A stretch of 64,000 nt of DNA from Thermorudis peleae (GTDB lineage: Bacteria > Chloroflexota > Chloroflexia > Thermomicrobiales > Thermomicrobiaceae): the NCBI RefSeq assembly GCF_000744775.1, contig NZ_JQMP01000003.1, positions 1,302,001 to 1,366,000 on the forward strand. The letters run 5' to 3'. Under the pieces are notes generated by a model. The model ran no database searches. It saw only the letters and a list, made by a program, of their open reading frames with translations, and was not told the origin of the DNA. Every line of letters begins with the position of its first letter. Positions within the stretch are counted from its first letter, which is position 1. Positions 18,838-28,136 of this stretch are shown here, piece by piece. Position numbers and translations under genes: made by a program.

Positions 18838-19093
18838 GTTAGTGATCAATGGTAAGCGGATGACGCTCGAGAGCGTGCAGACGATTGCTGACTTGCTCCG
18901 TGTACGGGGACTAAACCCGCAACTAGTCGCCGTCGAGCACAATGGTGAAATTGTGCCCCGCGATCAGTTTGACCAGCGTGTATTGCACGATGGTGACCAG
19001 CTGGAGATTGTCCACTTCGTCGGGGGTGGCAGTCCGGCGCACGGCACCCGTTCTAGGATAAGGAGGCATCCTGGTCGTCCTGTGCCTCGGTGA
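18821..19093 (+). CDS. thiS: Sulfur carrier ThiS with unexpected C-terminal extension
   Basis: A ubiquitin-like sulfur carrier for ThiG. The first 70 residues are ordinary ThiS and reach LEIVHFVGGG, where ThiS normally stops so that the terminal glycine can be adenylated. Here the frame continues for 20 residues (SPAHGTRSRIRRHPGRPVPR) and overlaps the convergent downstream gene by 41 bases. Either the protein must be trimmed, or a frameshift or base error removed the stop near 19032. ATG 18821 or GTG 18827 can serve as the start. Confidence 0.88.
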   Translation: MAVQLELVINGKRMTLESVQTIADLLRVRGLNPQLVAVEHNGEIVPRDQFDQRVLHDGDQLEIVHFVGGGSPAHGTRSRIRRHPGRPVPR

Positions 19094-19424
19094 GCAGCGG
19101 TGGCTCCCAGAGATGTGCGGCCAGATCAACCTGGTACTCGGCGACGAAGCGAACCCCTTCAGCTTCGAGCAACCCGCGCATGATGGCTGGGTGCCCCCAG
19201 GCCCAGCCACCAGTCAGCTCACCGTTGCGATTGACGACACGGTGGGCAACTGCTGCGACGTCTGGCGGGGAGTGGTGCAATAGCCAGCCGACCATGCGGG
19301 CTGAGCGCCCAGCGCCAGCAGCCCGCGCGATTCTACCGTAGGTGGTGACACGCCCTGGTGGAATCCGTTTGACGATGGCGAAGACGCGCGCCGCGAACGG
19401 GCTCAGTTTGGTCGTGTCAGTCAT
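19053..19424 (-). CDS. Alkyltransferase-like protein (MGMT fold without active Cys)
   Basis: A 123-residue protein of the O6-alkylguanine transferase DNA-binding fold. FAARVFAIVKRIPPGRVTTYGRIARAAG and SARMVGWLLHHSP match the HTH and arginine-finger region. The PCHRV active site reads VAHRVVN here, so the acceptor cysteine is alanine (A60). That places it among alkyltransferase-like (ATL) proteins, which bind lesions and recruit nucleotide excision repair. It converges on thiS. Confidence 0.88.
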   Translation of the reverse strand: MTDTTKLSPFAARVFAIVKRIPPGRVTTYGRIARAAGAGRSARMVGWLLHHSPPDVAAVAHRVVNRNGELTGGWAWGHPAIMRGLLEAEGVRFVAEYQVDLAAHLWEPPLLTEAQDDQDASLS

Positions 19425-19430
19425 GGTCGA

Positions 19431-19820
19431 TTATCTCCCCTTTCGGCCGATGATCAGGATGCCGGCCACGATGAAGAAAGTGCCAAGCCAACCCCGCGGA
19501 GTGATCGGCTCATGAAAGAGCCAGGCTGCGGCGAGCACTTGGACGCCGATAACCGCCAGCCCAGTCGTCACCGGGTACGCAATGGAAAGTGGCACGAGGC
19601 GGAGCAACGCCGTCAGCGTGATGACGGTGATGAAGCCAGCCACATTGCCGATTACTTGCCAGAAGAGAAAGCGTTCCCATGTTGCGCTATCAGCCGAGAA
19701 GCGAAACGCTGCTCCAGCGATGATATTAAACGCGAGATTGGCAAGTGTTAGCCCGACCGCGACGACGAACTGGCCAGTGTGTGGCAACCAGGCATCGATC
19801 CACGCGCGGTGACCGTTCAT
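19431..19820 (-). CDS. Small EamA/SMR-type membrane protein
   Basis: A 129-residue protein with four predicted transmembrane helices (about 17-37, 48-70, 75-95, 105-125). The pattern of YPVTTGLAVIGVQVLAAAWLFHEPITPRGWLGTFFIVAGILIIG is typical of the EamA/small-multidrug-resistance fold. It is too short for a full ten-helix EamA transporter, so it would act as a dimer. Substrate unknown. GGGGAAGGG precedes the ATG. It probably shares a transcript with the ATL gene 6 bases downstream. Confidence 0.8.
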   Translation of the reverse strand: MNGHRAWIDAWLPHTGQFVVAVGLTLANLAFNIIAGAAFRFSADSATWERFLFWQVIGNVAGFITVITLTALLRLVPLSIAYPVTTGLAVIGVQVLAAAWLFHEPITPRGWLGTFFIVAGILIIGRKGR

Positions 19821-20052
19821 AACCCTTCCCCTTTCGCTAGACAGGGGACGCCGCGCTGGTGCCCTTCACTAATCCGACGCCCCCCGTTGCTACCCCCACG
19901 TGCTCTGCACGAGAGCATACCGCTCATGGGCGCACCTGGAGCGTTCGTCACTCGGGAGTGCGGTAGACTTGATGCGGAAACTGAACCCGCAGTTGAGCGT
20001 GGGCACAGGACGCCCACTACTGCTCACGCGGAGAGCATAGGGGATAGCATCA

Positions 20053-22662
20053 ATGCGAGGATTTCTGAGCAAGATCTTTGGCGATCCGAACGAGCGTGAG
20101 CTCAAGCGACTGCGCAAGATCGTCGACAGCATCAACGCGCTTGAACCGGAGATGCAAGCGCTGTCCGACGAGGCACTCCGAGCCAAGACGGAGGAGTTCA
20201 AGGCGCGGCTTGCCGAGGGGGAAACACTCGACGACCTTCTGCCCGAAGCGTTTGCAACGGTACGCGAGGCTGCCCGGCGCACGATCAACATGCGCCACTT
20301 TGATGTCCAGCTCATGGCTGGCATCGTCCTCCACGAGGGCAAAATCGCCGAGATGAAGACGGGCGAAGGCAAGACGCTCGTCGCTACCTTGCCGCTCTAC
20401 TTGAACGCGCTGCTCGGACGCGGCTGCCACCTGGTTACCCCGAACGACTACCTGGCGCGAGTCGGTGGTGGCTGGATGGGGCCGATCTACCACTTCCTTG
20501 GCTTGCGTGTCGGGGTGATCTGCCATGAATTCTCAGCGATCTACGACCCAGAATATCAAGATCCAAACCCAAGCCCCGATGACCGGCTCAACCATTGGCG
20601 ACCTGTTTCCCGACGCGAGGCGTACCTGGCCGACATTACCTATGGCACGAACAACGAGTTCGGCTTTGACTATCTACGTGACAACTTGGTGTATCGGCCA
20701 GAAGATCTCGTCCAGCGCGAACTCTACTACGCGATTGTTGATGAGGTCGATAACATCTTGATCGATGAAGCGCGGACACCACTCATTATTTCCGGTCCAG
20801 CCCATGAGACTGTCGACCGCTACTACCAGTTTGCCCAGATTGCGCGGCAGCTGAAAAAGGACGTCCACTATACTGTTGACCTCAAGTACCGAGCGATTAC
20901 CCTGACTGATGCTGGCATTGACCGAGTTGAGCAACTCTTGAACATCCCGCCCGGCCAAAGCCTCTACGACGACCGTTATGCTGATCTTGTTCACTACCTC
21001 GAACAGGCGCTGAAGGCGAAGGAGTTGTTCCATCGTGACCGCGACTATATCGTGCGCGATGGTGAAATCATCATTGTCGACGAGTTCACCGGACGCTTGA
21101 TGCCCGGCCGCCGTTACAGCGAGGGCTTGCACCAGGCAATCGAGGCCAAAGAAGGCGTTCGGGTTCGTAGCGAGACGGTGACGCAGGCGACCATCACGTT
21201 CCAAAACTACTTCCGTATGTACGAAAAGCTTGCTGGCATGACTGGTACCGCTGCGACCGAGGCCGAGGAATTTGCCACCATCTACAACCTCGAGGTCGTC
21301 GTCATCCCAACGCACAAGCCGATGATCCGCATCGACTACCCCGACGTGGTCTACCGTACAGAAGAAGCGAAGTTCCGCGCTGTGGTGCGTGAGATCAAGG
21401 AGATGCATGCCCAAGGACGGCCGGTGCTTGTCGGGACGACGTCGATTGAGAAAAGCGAATACTTGAGCAATCTACTCAAGCGTGAGGGCATCCCCCACGA
21501 AGTTCTCAATGCGAAGCATCACGAGCGCGAGGCATTGATCGTCGCGAAGGCCGGGCAGCCTGGCGCGGTGACGATTGCGACGAACATGGCTGGGCGCGGC
21601 ACGGACATCGTGCTGGGCCCGGGCGTGGCTGAGAAGGGCGGACTGCATGTCATTGGCACCGAGCGTCATGAGGCACGGCGTATCGACAACCAGCTGCGTG
21701 GGCGCGCTGGCCGTCAGGGCGATCCCGGCTCGAGCCGCTTCTTCGTCTCTCTTGAGGACGAGTTATTGCGGCGCTTCGGCTCCGACCGCATTCAAGGACT
21801 GCTTGACCGGCTCGGCGTCGACGATGATACGCCAATCGAGCATCCACTGGTTTCGCGGACGATCGAGAGTGCGCAGACGAAAGTTGAAGGCTACAACTTT
21901 GACCTGCGCAAGCACCTAGTTGAATACGATAATGTGATCAACAAACACCGTGAGGTCATTTACGCCGAACGACGCAAGATCATCCAGGGCGAGAACCTGC
22001 GTGACAACGTGCTCGCGATGATCGAGCGACAAGTCGCGCAGATGGTCGAGCAGGCGTTTACACGCGAAAGTACTGAGGGGCCTGATGTTGAAGGCCTGGC
22101 TCGAGCATTCTGTGGCCTTCTGAATGATCCAGCCGCGGTTACCCCTGCAGAGCTGAGCGGGCGTTCGGCAGACGAAGTCAAGGAGTTGCTGCAGGAGCGC
22201 GCGCTGGCACGCTATGCGGCGCGCGAGGCCGAACTCGGTGAAGAGACGATGCGCACCCTTGAGCGGCTCGTGATGCTGCGGGTTATTGACCAGCTCTGGG
22301 TCGAACACCTCACCGAGATGGAGCACATGCGCCAGAGCATCGGCTTGCAGGCCTACGGGCAGATCGATCCGCTAGTGGCCTACAAGACTGAGGGCTACCG
22401 GATGTTCCAGCAGTTGCTCAAGAACATCGAGTACGACGTCAGCCACCTGATGTACCGTGTGCAACTGGCGCCGGCGATCACGCGGCCGGTGCTGCAAGGC
22501 GGTGTTCCAAACCGGTCAGGCGATGGCAACGGTAGTCGCCCGGCGAAGAAGCGCAAGGTTGGTCGTAACGACCCCTGTCCATGCGGTAGTGGCAAGAAAT
22601 ACAAGCAGTGCTGCTTGCCAAAGGAGCTGGGGGCGCGTGCTGCTGTTCCTTCGAGCAAGTAG
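20053..22662 (+). CDS. secA: Preprotein translocase ATPase SecA
   Basis: An 869-residue motor of the Sec pathway. Walker A is [18 protein letters not shown], the DEAD-type motif is [21 protein letters not shown], and later motifs include [14 protein letters not shown] and [19 protein letters not shown] helical scaffold region and a long linker follow. The C-terminus keeps the zinc-binding SEC-C motif ([19 protein letters not shown]), which binds SecB or ribosomes in other species. secG and tatA lie far downstream in the window. An upstream region of about 230 bases separates it from the divergent SMR-type gene. Confidence 0.98.
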   Translation: MRGFLSKIFGDPNERELKRLRKIVDSINALEPEMQALSDEALRAKTEEFKARLAEGETLDDLLPEAFATVREAARRTINMRHFDVQLMAGIVLHEGKIAEMKTGEGKTLVATLPLYLNALLGRGCHLVTPNDYLARVGGGWMGPIYHFLGLRVGVICHEFSAIYDPEYQDPNPSPDDRLNHWRPVSRREAYLADITYGTNNEFGFDYLRDNLVYRPEDLVQRELYYAIVDEVDNILIDEARTPLIISGPAHETVDRYYQFAQIARQLKKDVHYTVDLKYRAITLTDAGIDRVEQLLNIPPGQSLYDDRYADLVHYLEQALKAKELFHRDRDYIVRDGEIIIVDEFTGRLMPGRRYSEGLHQAIEAKEGVRVRSETVTQATITFQNYFRMYEKLAGMTGTAATEAEEFATIYNLEVVVIPTHKPMIRIDYPDVVYRTEEAKFRAVVREIKEMHAQGRPVLVGTTSIEKSEYLSNLLKREGIPHEVLNAKHHEREALIVAKAGQPGAVTIATNMAGRGTDIVLGPGVAEKGGLHVIGTERHEARRIDNQLRGRAGRQGDPGSSRFFVSLEDELLRRFGSDRIQGLLDRLGVDDDTPIEHPLVSRTIESAQTKVEGYNFDLRKHLVEYDNVINKHREVIYAERRKIIQGENLRDNVLAMIERQVAQMVEQAFTRESTEGPDVEGLARAFCGLLNDPAAVTPAELSGRSADEVKELLQERALARYAAREAELGEETMRTLERLVMLRVIDQLWVEHLTEMEHMRQSIGLQAYGQIDPLVAYKTEGYRMFQQLLKNIEYDVSHLMYRVQLAPAITRPVLQGGVPNRSGDGNGSRPAKKRKVGRNDPCPCGSGKKYKQCCLPKELGARAAVPSSK

Positions 22663-22673
22663 CGCCGCATCTC

Positions 22674-22727
22674 CTCACCCGGATCTACCACGCTCTCTGC
22701 TCGCATACCGAGCAGGATAGGGGTGAG
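22674..22727 (+). terminator. Nested inverted repeat after secA
   Basis: CTCACCC (22674-22680) pairs with GGGTGAG (22721-22727), and inside it CTGCTCG (22697-22703) pairs with CGAGCAG (22709-22715). It begins 11 bases after the secA stop. No T-tract follows, so it is at best a weak intrinsic terminator or a 3'-end structure. The remaining ~200 bases before the tRNA promoter show nothing else I can name. Confidence 0.4.
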
Positions 22728-22936
22728 GGAGTGCGGGATTGCTGCTAACTTGGCACGTTCTGCCTCCATGGAAGCGGCATGCTGCGGGGAGGGGAATGCT
22801 GCCCAGCGTGAGCGTTCCTTGCCGATGCTTCTTCTGTGTTTTCTTCTTGCCTCGGTGAGAACATAGCATTGGCATGGCTATTCTGGATGCCCCCTTTTGC
22901 TGCTTCGGAGGGGAATCGGGATGCAGGAATATACAC

Positions 22937-22966
22937 TTGCCATACATGCTAAAGACCTGCTATACT
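22937..22966 (+). promoter_or_regulatory. Promoter of tRNA-Lys
   Basis: TTGCCA (22937-22942), an 18-base spacer and TATACT (22961-22966) lie 32 bases before the mature tRNA. The local base composition is AT-richer than its surroundings. Confidence 0.7.
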
Positions 22967-22972
22967 AAGGCA

Positions 22973-22995
22973 CTGCGTGGGGAAATGCCACGCAG
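22973..22995 (+). other. Leader hairpin of the tRNA-Lys transcript
   Basis: CTGCGTGG and CCACGCAG form a perfect 8-bp stem around a 7-base loop, ending 3 bases before the tRNA 5' end. It would form a 5'-leader structure in the pre-tRNA, possibly affecting RNase P processing. Confidence 0.55.
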
Positions 22996-22998
22996 CAT

Positions 22999-23074
<76 letters not shown>

Positions 23075-23904
23075 CGTAAACCCGCAACAGGACGCGGAAC
23101 CACGCCACCGGTTGGCTTCCGCTGCGTGTCGCTCACGCCGCGTGTCCTGCAATCATGCTGCAATGCGCACGGCGGCCAGGTGGCCTTCGGTTGCAGCGGC
23201 TGGCGTTTGGCATGCTGCGGCCTGTGCGGAACGAGCTGCTTCCGCGTTTGACTGGCAAACCGACTGGCACTCGCCAGCCGTTGCCCGTGCCCCTCGCGAC
23301 GGAGCGCGAAGCCGCAGCGTCGTTGCCGACAGGCTGGCCGTCCGCTGCGTGCCTTGCAGCCTTGCAGCAAGCAGCGTTCATGGTGACTGGCAACGACAAG
23401 CGACCGTCCCCTGGTGCGACCACCCCGCGGGCGTACTTTTCCATCTCCGGCACGCGCTTATCGGAGGATGACCCCGCGACCGCGCCGCGCGCCAGCTGCG
23501 CGCGTGTGCCGACTCGACGCGAAGCGCGCCGTCATGACACGGAGCAGGCGTGCGTTCCCGCGCATGGCCTGACCCCGATGCGTAGCCGGAACGTGGCATG
23601 CCGATGGTGCGCGTGGTTGTGGGCGTGGCAGGCCCACGGGTGCGGCCAGAACGCGCGCACCGTGTCGCGCGGTGTAGGGTACGCGAGCCGCCTGCGCTGC
23701 CCATGCAGGGGAACGCGGGGTTGTCGACGCCCTGCGGCTCGGTCGCCATCCATGCGTGGGAAACGCCTCCTGCTCCGCCTGTCCACCGTGCGGCTGGGGC
23801 TGATATCGCGGTTCAGGCGGAGGGAAACGCAGGACGGGAACCCCGTGGTTCCCGTTACCGGGTGCACGCTTGACACAACGGCAACGCGTACAAAGGAGTG
23901 AGCC
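23075..23904. other. 830-base region without a convincing gene
   Basis: Very GC-rich sequence dominated by GTGC/GCAC words. Several long frames are open on both strands, but they are rich in Arg, Pro, Cys and Ala with no recognisable motif. A perfect 9-bp hairpin (23834-23855) precedes the next gene. I found no duplicated piece of the tRNA-Lys 3' end that would mark an integration site. Confidence 0.6.
23834..23855. other. Perfect short hairpin upstream of the 23905 gene
   Basis: ACGGGAACC and GGTTCCCGT form a 9-bp stem around a 4-base CCGT loop, 50 bases before the start codon of the next gene. No T-tract follows. It may be a leader structure or the terminus of an upstream transcript. Confidence 0.45.
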
Positions 23905-24660
23905 ATGCAGCGGGCAGATCAGATCTGGCAGGGCTTTCGTCGGCAACGGTGGTGGGTGCAACTGCTTGGCTGGCTGTTCTTCTGGGGCGTGCTTGCGGCC
24001 ATCTGGCTTGCGCGGCGGCCTGGGCGTGGCTGGCTTGTGGTTGCCGCTATCCCGGCGCTGCTCTGGTTCGGAACGTGCGCGACCATCGTGACCCCATCCA
24101 CGCCGTCGCCGACCCCGTCCCTCGCCTCCGTCCAGGGGGCCGTCAACGCTCCGACGCTCCCTCCGCCTCGTCCAACGCCGCCACCGACCCCGACACCAGC
24201 ACCGACGCCGACACCAGCACCAACGCCAACACCAGCACCAACGCCGACACCAGCACCGACCCCGACACCAGCGTTCACGCCGGAAGAGGAACGGTACCGC
24301 GCCGCTATTCGTGATCAGGCGGAGCGGATGCAGCGCTCCTTGCAGCGGTTCGTCGATCATATCCAACGCATGCAGAAAGAACCAGGGCTGCTCTTTGACC
24401 AGCAGTGGCGCATCGAGGTCGCAGCCGAGCTAGCGACCTGGAAGCTGATTCGTGATGAAGCGAGAGCGCTCACTCCGCCGCCACGCTTCGCGTCGTTTCA
24501 TGCATTCTATCTCGACGGGCTTGAGAAGTTTGCTCAAGCAGCTGACGACTTCGCCTACGGCGTCGATCATCTCGATGCCGAGCGGATCCAGAAGGCTTCG
24601 GATGAGATCAAGCAGGCGAGTCAATCGTTCAACCAGGCGCTCGCGCAACTCCCGCAATGA
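23905..24660 (+). CDS. Membrane-anchored protein with Thr-Pro repeat linker
   Basis: A 251-residue protein I do not recognise as a named family. Residues about 17-55 hold two hydrophobic segments (WVQLLGWLFFWGVLAAIWLA and WLVVAAIPALLWFGTCA). Residues about 65-125 are a PTPAPTPTPAP repeat, and the C-terminal ~125 residues are a charged helical domain (RYRAAIRDQAERMQRSLQRFVDHIQ to the end) likely outside the membrane. AAGGAG lies 8 bases before the ATG. The repeat is encoded by near-identical 12-18 base units, so its length may vary between strains. Confidence 0.85.
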   Translation: MQRADQIWQGFRRQRWWVQLLGWLFFWGVLAAIWLARRPGRGWLVVAAIPALLWFGTCATIVTPSTPSPTPSLASVQGAVNAPTLPPPRPTPPPTPTPAPTPTPAPTPTPAPTPTPAPTPTPAFTPEEERYRAAIRDQAERMQRSLQRFVDHIQRMQKEPGLLFDQQWRIEVAAELATWKLIRDEARALTPPPRFASFHAFYLDGLEKFAQAADDFAYGVDHLDAERIQKASDEIKQASQSFNQALAQLPQ

Positions 24661-24724
24661 GGGCATACGTGGGCAAGCGTGGGCGCGGGTGACACGCGAC
24701 AGCGTCCAAAACGGGTAATGCAAG

Positions 24725-24754
24725 CTGTCATGCCATTGACCGATACGCTATGGT
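24725..24754 (+). promoter_or_regulatory. Possible promoter of the small two-gene operon
   Basis: CTGTCA (24725-24730) and TATGGT (24749-24754) with an 18-base spacer lie about 35 bases upstream of the 24789 start. Both boxes are only partial matches to consensus. Confidence 0.35.
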
Positions 24755-24788
24755 AGATGGAGGATCCAAATGTGGAGGGAGCACGGGC

Positions 24789-25058
24789 ATGCTCCAGGAT
24801 CAGACACAGAGCACCGAGCGCATTCGCCAGAACAAGGCGGAATTGCGCCGCCAGCGTAACCCCGAGGGGCAGCGTCAGTTCGCTGAGGAGCGCCGGGCGG
24901 CCATCGCCGCGTTTGAGGCGCGCTACGGCATTCCCTCTGACCAGATCCACCAGGCGATCGAGGAGGGGCGCCTGGCAGAAACCTTCGAGGTCAACCAGTG
25001 GCTGCACCTCTGGGAGATCGAACAGCATGCCCGGCGCAAGGCCCGGACAACACGGTGA
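24789..25058 (+). CDS. Small charged helical protein, possible antitoxin partner
   Basis: An 89-residue protein starting MLQDQTQSTERIRQNKAELRRQRNPEGQRQFAEERRAAI. It is strongly helical and charged, with a GIPSDQIHQAIEEGRLAE segment that could be a helix-turn-helix. I do not recognise a family. A GGAGGGAG tract lies 7-8 bases before the ATG. Its 3' end overlaps the start of the next gene by about 32 bases, the tight arrangement common in toxin-antitoxin pairs. The antitoxin role is inferred only from that context. Confidence 0.7.
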   Translation: MLQDQTQSTERIRQNKAELRRQRNPEGQRQFAEERRAAIAAFEARYGIPSDQIHQAIEEGRLAETFEVNQWLHLWEIEQHARRKARTTR

Positions 25059-25533
25059 CCCGCACGGGTGGAATAGCCTCGACAACGACGTGAAGACACA
25101 TCAAGGCTCCCTCGCGTTCTGGGAACGACGGGGATTCCTCATCAACGACGCGCTCGAGTGGCGCACGGCAGAGGGCGGGAATCGCCTCACCATCCGGGGC
25201 CGGTTGCACGTTCGTGGTGGGTACAGCATTGCTGTTGACAAAGTCCTCGCCGTGCGCGTTGCCCGTGGGCGGCGTGAGGTACAGACTGTGCGCTCTGCCT
25301 ACCAGGCTTTGCGGGAGTTGCCGGATGGCCAGGTGCGCGAACGCTTTCGCTATGACAATGACCATCAGTATAGCCGTGAAGGTCACCTGGACGCGCATCA
25401 CAAGCATGTGTACGACCGGCATGGGAAGGAACAGGTCGTCTGGGTTGGCCGGGACAACTGGCCGACCCTCCACAAGGTGATCGACGAACTCTACGAACTG
25501 GCCCTCCAGCTCAACGACACACTCTGGCAGTGA
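25027..25533 (+). CDS. Possible TumE/DUF6516-like toxin protein
   Basis: A protein of 168 residues (ATG 25027) or 147 (GTG 25090). The text RFRYDNDHQYSREGHLDAHHKHVYDRHGK, with its YDN and closely spaced histidines, resembles the conserved core of the DUF6516/TumE toxin group. The preceding beta-rich LTIRGRLHVRGGYSIAVDKVLAVRV fits too. I recall this family only in outline, so the match is tentative. The frame overlaps the upstream helical protein, suggesting translational coupling. A GGGAG lies 13 bases before ATG 25027. Confidence 0.6.
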   Translation: MPGARPGQHGDPHGWNSLDNDVKTHQGSLAFWERRGFLINDALEWRTAEGGNRLTIRGRLHVRGGYSIAVDKVLAVRVARGRREVQTVRSAYQALRELPDGQVRERFRYDNDHQYSREGHLDAHHKHVYDRHGKEQVVWVGRDNWPTLHKVIDELYELALQLNDTLWQ

Positions 25534-25780
25534 GTGCGTGAGGAGCAGGCAACGGCACCCCGTGGCCGTGGCGCGCGGCAACCTCCAGGCGCGCCGACGG
25601 CTGCTGGGAACGGGCGCTGCCCACGTCACGTTCACGCAGCACCAGCACGCCTCTGTCAGCTGACGCGTTGCCTGCCCCTGCTGCCGCTGCCGCGCTGGCC
25701 GCCTGCCACAGCCATACCCGGCCTCAGCGCCAGCCGGGCCCGTCCTGCCGGGCGGCTAGCATTCCCCCACACGCGTGCAC

Positions 25781-25933
25781 CGTCTGACGCTCCCCCGCTG
25801 TTTCTGACGCACTTTCTGACGCTCGTGCGTCAGGGGAGCGTCAGAAACATTTTCCGCATGCAGACGCGGATCTTTTCGTGCTTTCTGACGCTTCTGACGG
25901 TTCTGACGCTCCTTTGCACGACGTTTCTGGTGT
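25781..25933 (-). repeat. CGTCAGAA element, copy A
   Basis: Member of a six-copy family. Read on the minus strand it has four parts: a head beginning ACACCAGAAACGTCGTGC, two or three GCGTCAGAA-type words, a core containing TCCGC and GCGGA that can pair around an 8-base loop, and an inverted arm GGAGCGTCAG/CTGACGCTCC. A tail with further CGTCAGA words follows. Eight exact CGTCAG/CTGACG hexamers are present. The core resembles copies D and F; the tail (CCCTGACGCACGAGCGTCAG) matches copy E. Confidence 0.9.
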
Positions 25934-26003
25934 CCCTCCTTCCCATGCATGCTTGGCCTGGTGCGCACACGCCGTGACGGCCACCTGCCGCCGGTGCTCG
26001 GCT

Positions 26004-26154
26004 GCTGACGCTCCCGTGGTGGTTCTGACGCTCGTCTGACGCACCCGGCCGTGAGGAGCGTCAGAAGCATTTTCCGCATGCAGACAAGCATTTTCACCGG
26101 TACCCCGCGGGTTTCTGACGCTTCTGACGCTCGTTTGCAGCACGTTTCTGGTGT
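26004..26154 (-). repeat. CGTCAGAA element, copy B
   Basis: Same architecture on the minus strand, with six exact CGTCAG/CTGACG hexamers. The arms GAGCGTCAGAAGC and GCTTCTGACGCTC are perfect complements. The core (ACCCGCGGGGTACCGGTG and ATGCTTGTCTGCATG) is nearly identical to copy E over about 55 bases, while the tail (GTGCGTCAGACGAGCGTCAG, then CCACCACG) matches copy D. Confidence 0.9.
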
Positions 26155-26370
26155 GCAGCAGCCAGGCGTCTCACGGCCTGCCACTCCGCCCAGCGGCTGT
26201 GCCGTCTAGCCGCCTGCCCGCGACACGCACCGGCTGTGCCCGGCTGTGCCGCCCGCCTGGTGGTGCACCGCCCCGCACCCGACCCGGTCTGACACCCCCG
26301 CGGAACGCTGCCACGCCTGCCACACGGCTGGCCGGGCAGCTGCCCGACCGACGCGCCTGACACGCCCCCT

Positions 26371-26526
26371 GTTTCTGACGCCCTGCTGACGCGCTTCTGA
26401 CGCGTTTCTGACGCACCTGACGGTGAGGAGCGTCAGAAGCGTTTTCGGCTTCCTGATGCGGAAAATGACACGCCACCCGCGGGTTTCTGACGCTTCTGAC
26501 GCTCCTTTGCATGACTTTTCTGGTGT
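26371..26526 (-). repeat. CGTCAGAA element, copy C
   Basis: Same architecture on the minus strand, with eight exact hexamers. The arms GGAGCGTCAGAAGCG and CGCTTCTGACGCTCC are perfect over 15 bp. The core begins CCCGCGGG as in B and E but then diverges. The tail is its own variant. It is the copy nearest the secreted-protein gene, 300 bases upstream of its start. Confidence 0.9.
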
Positions 26527-26825
26527 TGCTCACCGGCTGGCTCTCCCCTGCCTGCTTGCCGGGGGTCGCAGTGCGAACAACCAGCCGTGGCCCGCGCACA
26601 CCCTCCAGCCCGGCGTGCGCACCGGCCTCCTGCCCCTGCGCACCACTCTGAACTAATGTGATGTCCCAAACAGCGGCAGGCCGCAGCAACCTCCACGACT
26701 GTCAAGCAACCGTGGGAACCCCACTCTTCCCGTCTCTCCCCGACAATCGAAGTGCGACACGCGCGAGTCCGAACGTGGCGGAGAACGCCGGCGTCATACG
26801 CCACCTGAGAGGGAAGGAGGATCAG

Positions 26826-28136
26826 ATGCGACGACCGACAGTTCTGTTCATTCTTGCTGCGCTGCTCCTCGGGCAGGTTGTCTCACTCGCTCGAGCAGCT
26901 GAAGTATTCGGCTCATACGAGTTCCAGCGGACATGGGAACGTACCGACCTGCCAGTCGCGCAGGGCGTGGTCGCGCGCACCTGGATGTGGGGACCGAATC
27001 CAATTACCCCGCGCCTGGCTGAAGCCTACGCCGAGGCGCAGGACGGCGGACGGTATGTCCAGTATTTCGATAAGACGCGCATGGAGCTGAACGAACGTGA
27101 GCCGTACGACTCGCCGTGGCGCGTCACGAACGGCCTGCTAGCCAAGGAACTGGTGACGGGCAAGCGACAGCTTGGCGACCAGCTGTTCCGCGACTACGGT
27201 CCAGCCCAGATCAACGTGGCCGGCGATCAAGACGATCCCAATGCGCCCACCTACGCCACGTTTACCGCGTTGCTGACCGCACCAGCGCTTCCGGTTGGCC
27301 AGACCATCACCGCCACCCTCGACCGGCAGGGGCATGTCGGCAACGACCCGAGCCTTGCCCGCTACGGTGTCACGGCCGCGATCCTGGTATCGGAAACCGG
27401 CCATACTGTTGCATCTCCGTTCTGGGCGTTCATGCAGAGCAGCGGCATCATCGCCGAATATGGCGCGTTTAAAGAAGGGCCGCTCTTCCCCAATCCGTTC
27501 TACGCGACCGGGTTTCCGATTACTGAGGCCTATTGGACAACTGTGCGGGTCGGCGGGGTGCCGAAGCAAGTCCTGGTGCAAGTCTTTGAGCGGCGCGTCT
27601 TGACCTACACGCCGGACAACCCGCCTGGCTGGCAGGTCGAGGCCGGGAACGTCGGCCAGCATTACTATCGCTGGCGCTACGAGCTTGCGCCCGATGTCGG
27701 CAGCCGGGCTAACCCCATCCCGCTTGGCCAGTCGGCGCTGGTCTACGGCAACTGGGAAATCCGGGTTGTCGACGTGATCCCCAACGCCACGGATCTGGTC
27801 CTTCGGGAAAATCGCTTTAATACGCCGCCCAAGCCGGGCTACCAGTTCTTCATCGCGACCGTCGAGGCGACCTACCACGGTCAGGGTTCCGCACGTTTTG
27901 ACGGAACGTATCGCCTGCGCGCGGTTGGCCCTGCCAATGTGTCCTACTCAACATTTGAAGATGACTGCGGCGTGATTCCGAACGAGATCAGCGATACGGA
28001 AGTCTTTACCGGCGGGACGATCCGCGGCAATGTGTGCTGGCAGGTGCGGTCAAGCGATGCCGCAGCCTTGCTGATGTATGATCGCGAGTCGCCGTCTGAC
28101 CGCTATGTGCCGACCTATTTCCGGCTCGCGCGCTGA
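26826..28136 (+). CDS. Secreted protein, Chloroflexota type, with DUF4352-like C-terminus
   Basis: A 436-residue exported protein. Signal peptide: MRRPTVLFILAALLLGQVVSLARA. The middle (FPITEAYWTTVRVGGVPKQVLVQVFERRVLTYTPDNPPGWQVEAGNVGQHYYRWRYE) is of a kind common in Chloroflexota extracellular proteins. The last ~130 residues (VYGNWEIRVVDVIPNATDLV, FFIATVEATYHG, two cysteines) look like a beta-sandwich DUF4352-like domain. Function unknown. AAGGAGG lies 6 bases before the ATG; a longer frame from 26658 is not needed. It is flanked by oppositely oriented sets of CGTCAGAA elements. Confidence 0.85.
   Translation: MRRPTVLFILAALLLGQVVSLARAAEVFGSYEFQRTWERTDLPVAQGVVARTWMWGPNPITPRLAEAYAEAQDGGRYVQYFDKTRMELNEREPYDSPWRVTNGLLAKELVTGKRQLGDQLFRDYGPAQINVAGDQDDPNAPTYATFTALLTAPALPVGQTITATLDRQGHVGNDPSLARYGVTAAILVSETGHTVASPFWAFMQSSGIIAEYGAFKEGPLFPNPFYATGFPITEAYWTTVRVGGVPKQVLVQVFERRVLTYTPDNPPGWQVEAGNVGQHYYRWRYELAPDVGSRANPIPLGQSALVYGNWEIRVVDVIPNATDLVLRENRFNTPPKPGYQFFIATVEATYHGQGSARFDGTYRLRAVGPANVSYSTFEDDCGVIPNEISDTEVFTGGTIRGNVCWQVRSSDAAALLMYDRESPSDRYVPTYFRLAR

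Larger units (their letters stand above)
25534..26825. other. 1.3-kb gene-free region carrying three CGTCAGAA elements
   Basis: No frame here looks like a protein. The stretch holds repeat elements A, B and C (listed separately), all in the same orientation, separated by 70-220 bases of GC-rich filler. Open frames exist because the repeated 9-mers lack stops in most frames. No promoter for the downstream secreted-protein gene was evident. Confidence 0.6.

Noticed and set aside
23155-23901. A 248-residue forward frame after tRNA-Lys
   Set aside because: Composition is Arg/Ala/Cys-heavy with no motif, no ribosome site, and several equally long frames overlap it on the other strand.
24757-25089. 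Upstream half of the 258-residue frame preceding the putative toxin
   Set aside because: It overlaps the better-supported 24789-25058 gene in another frame and has shadow-like Arg/Ser-rich text.
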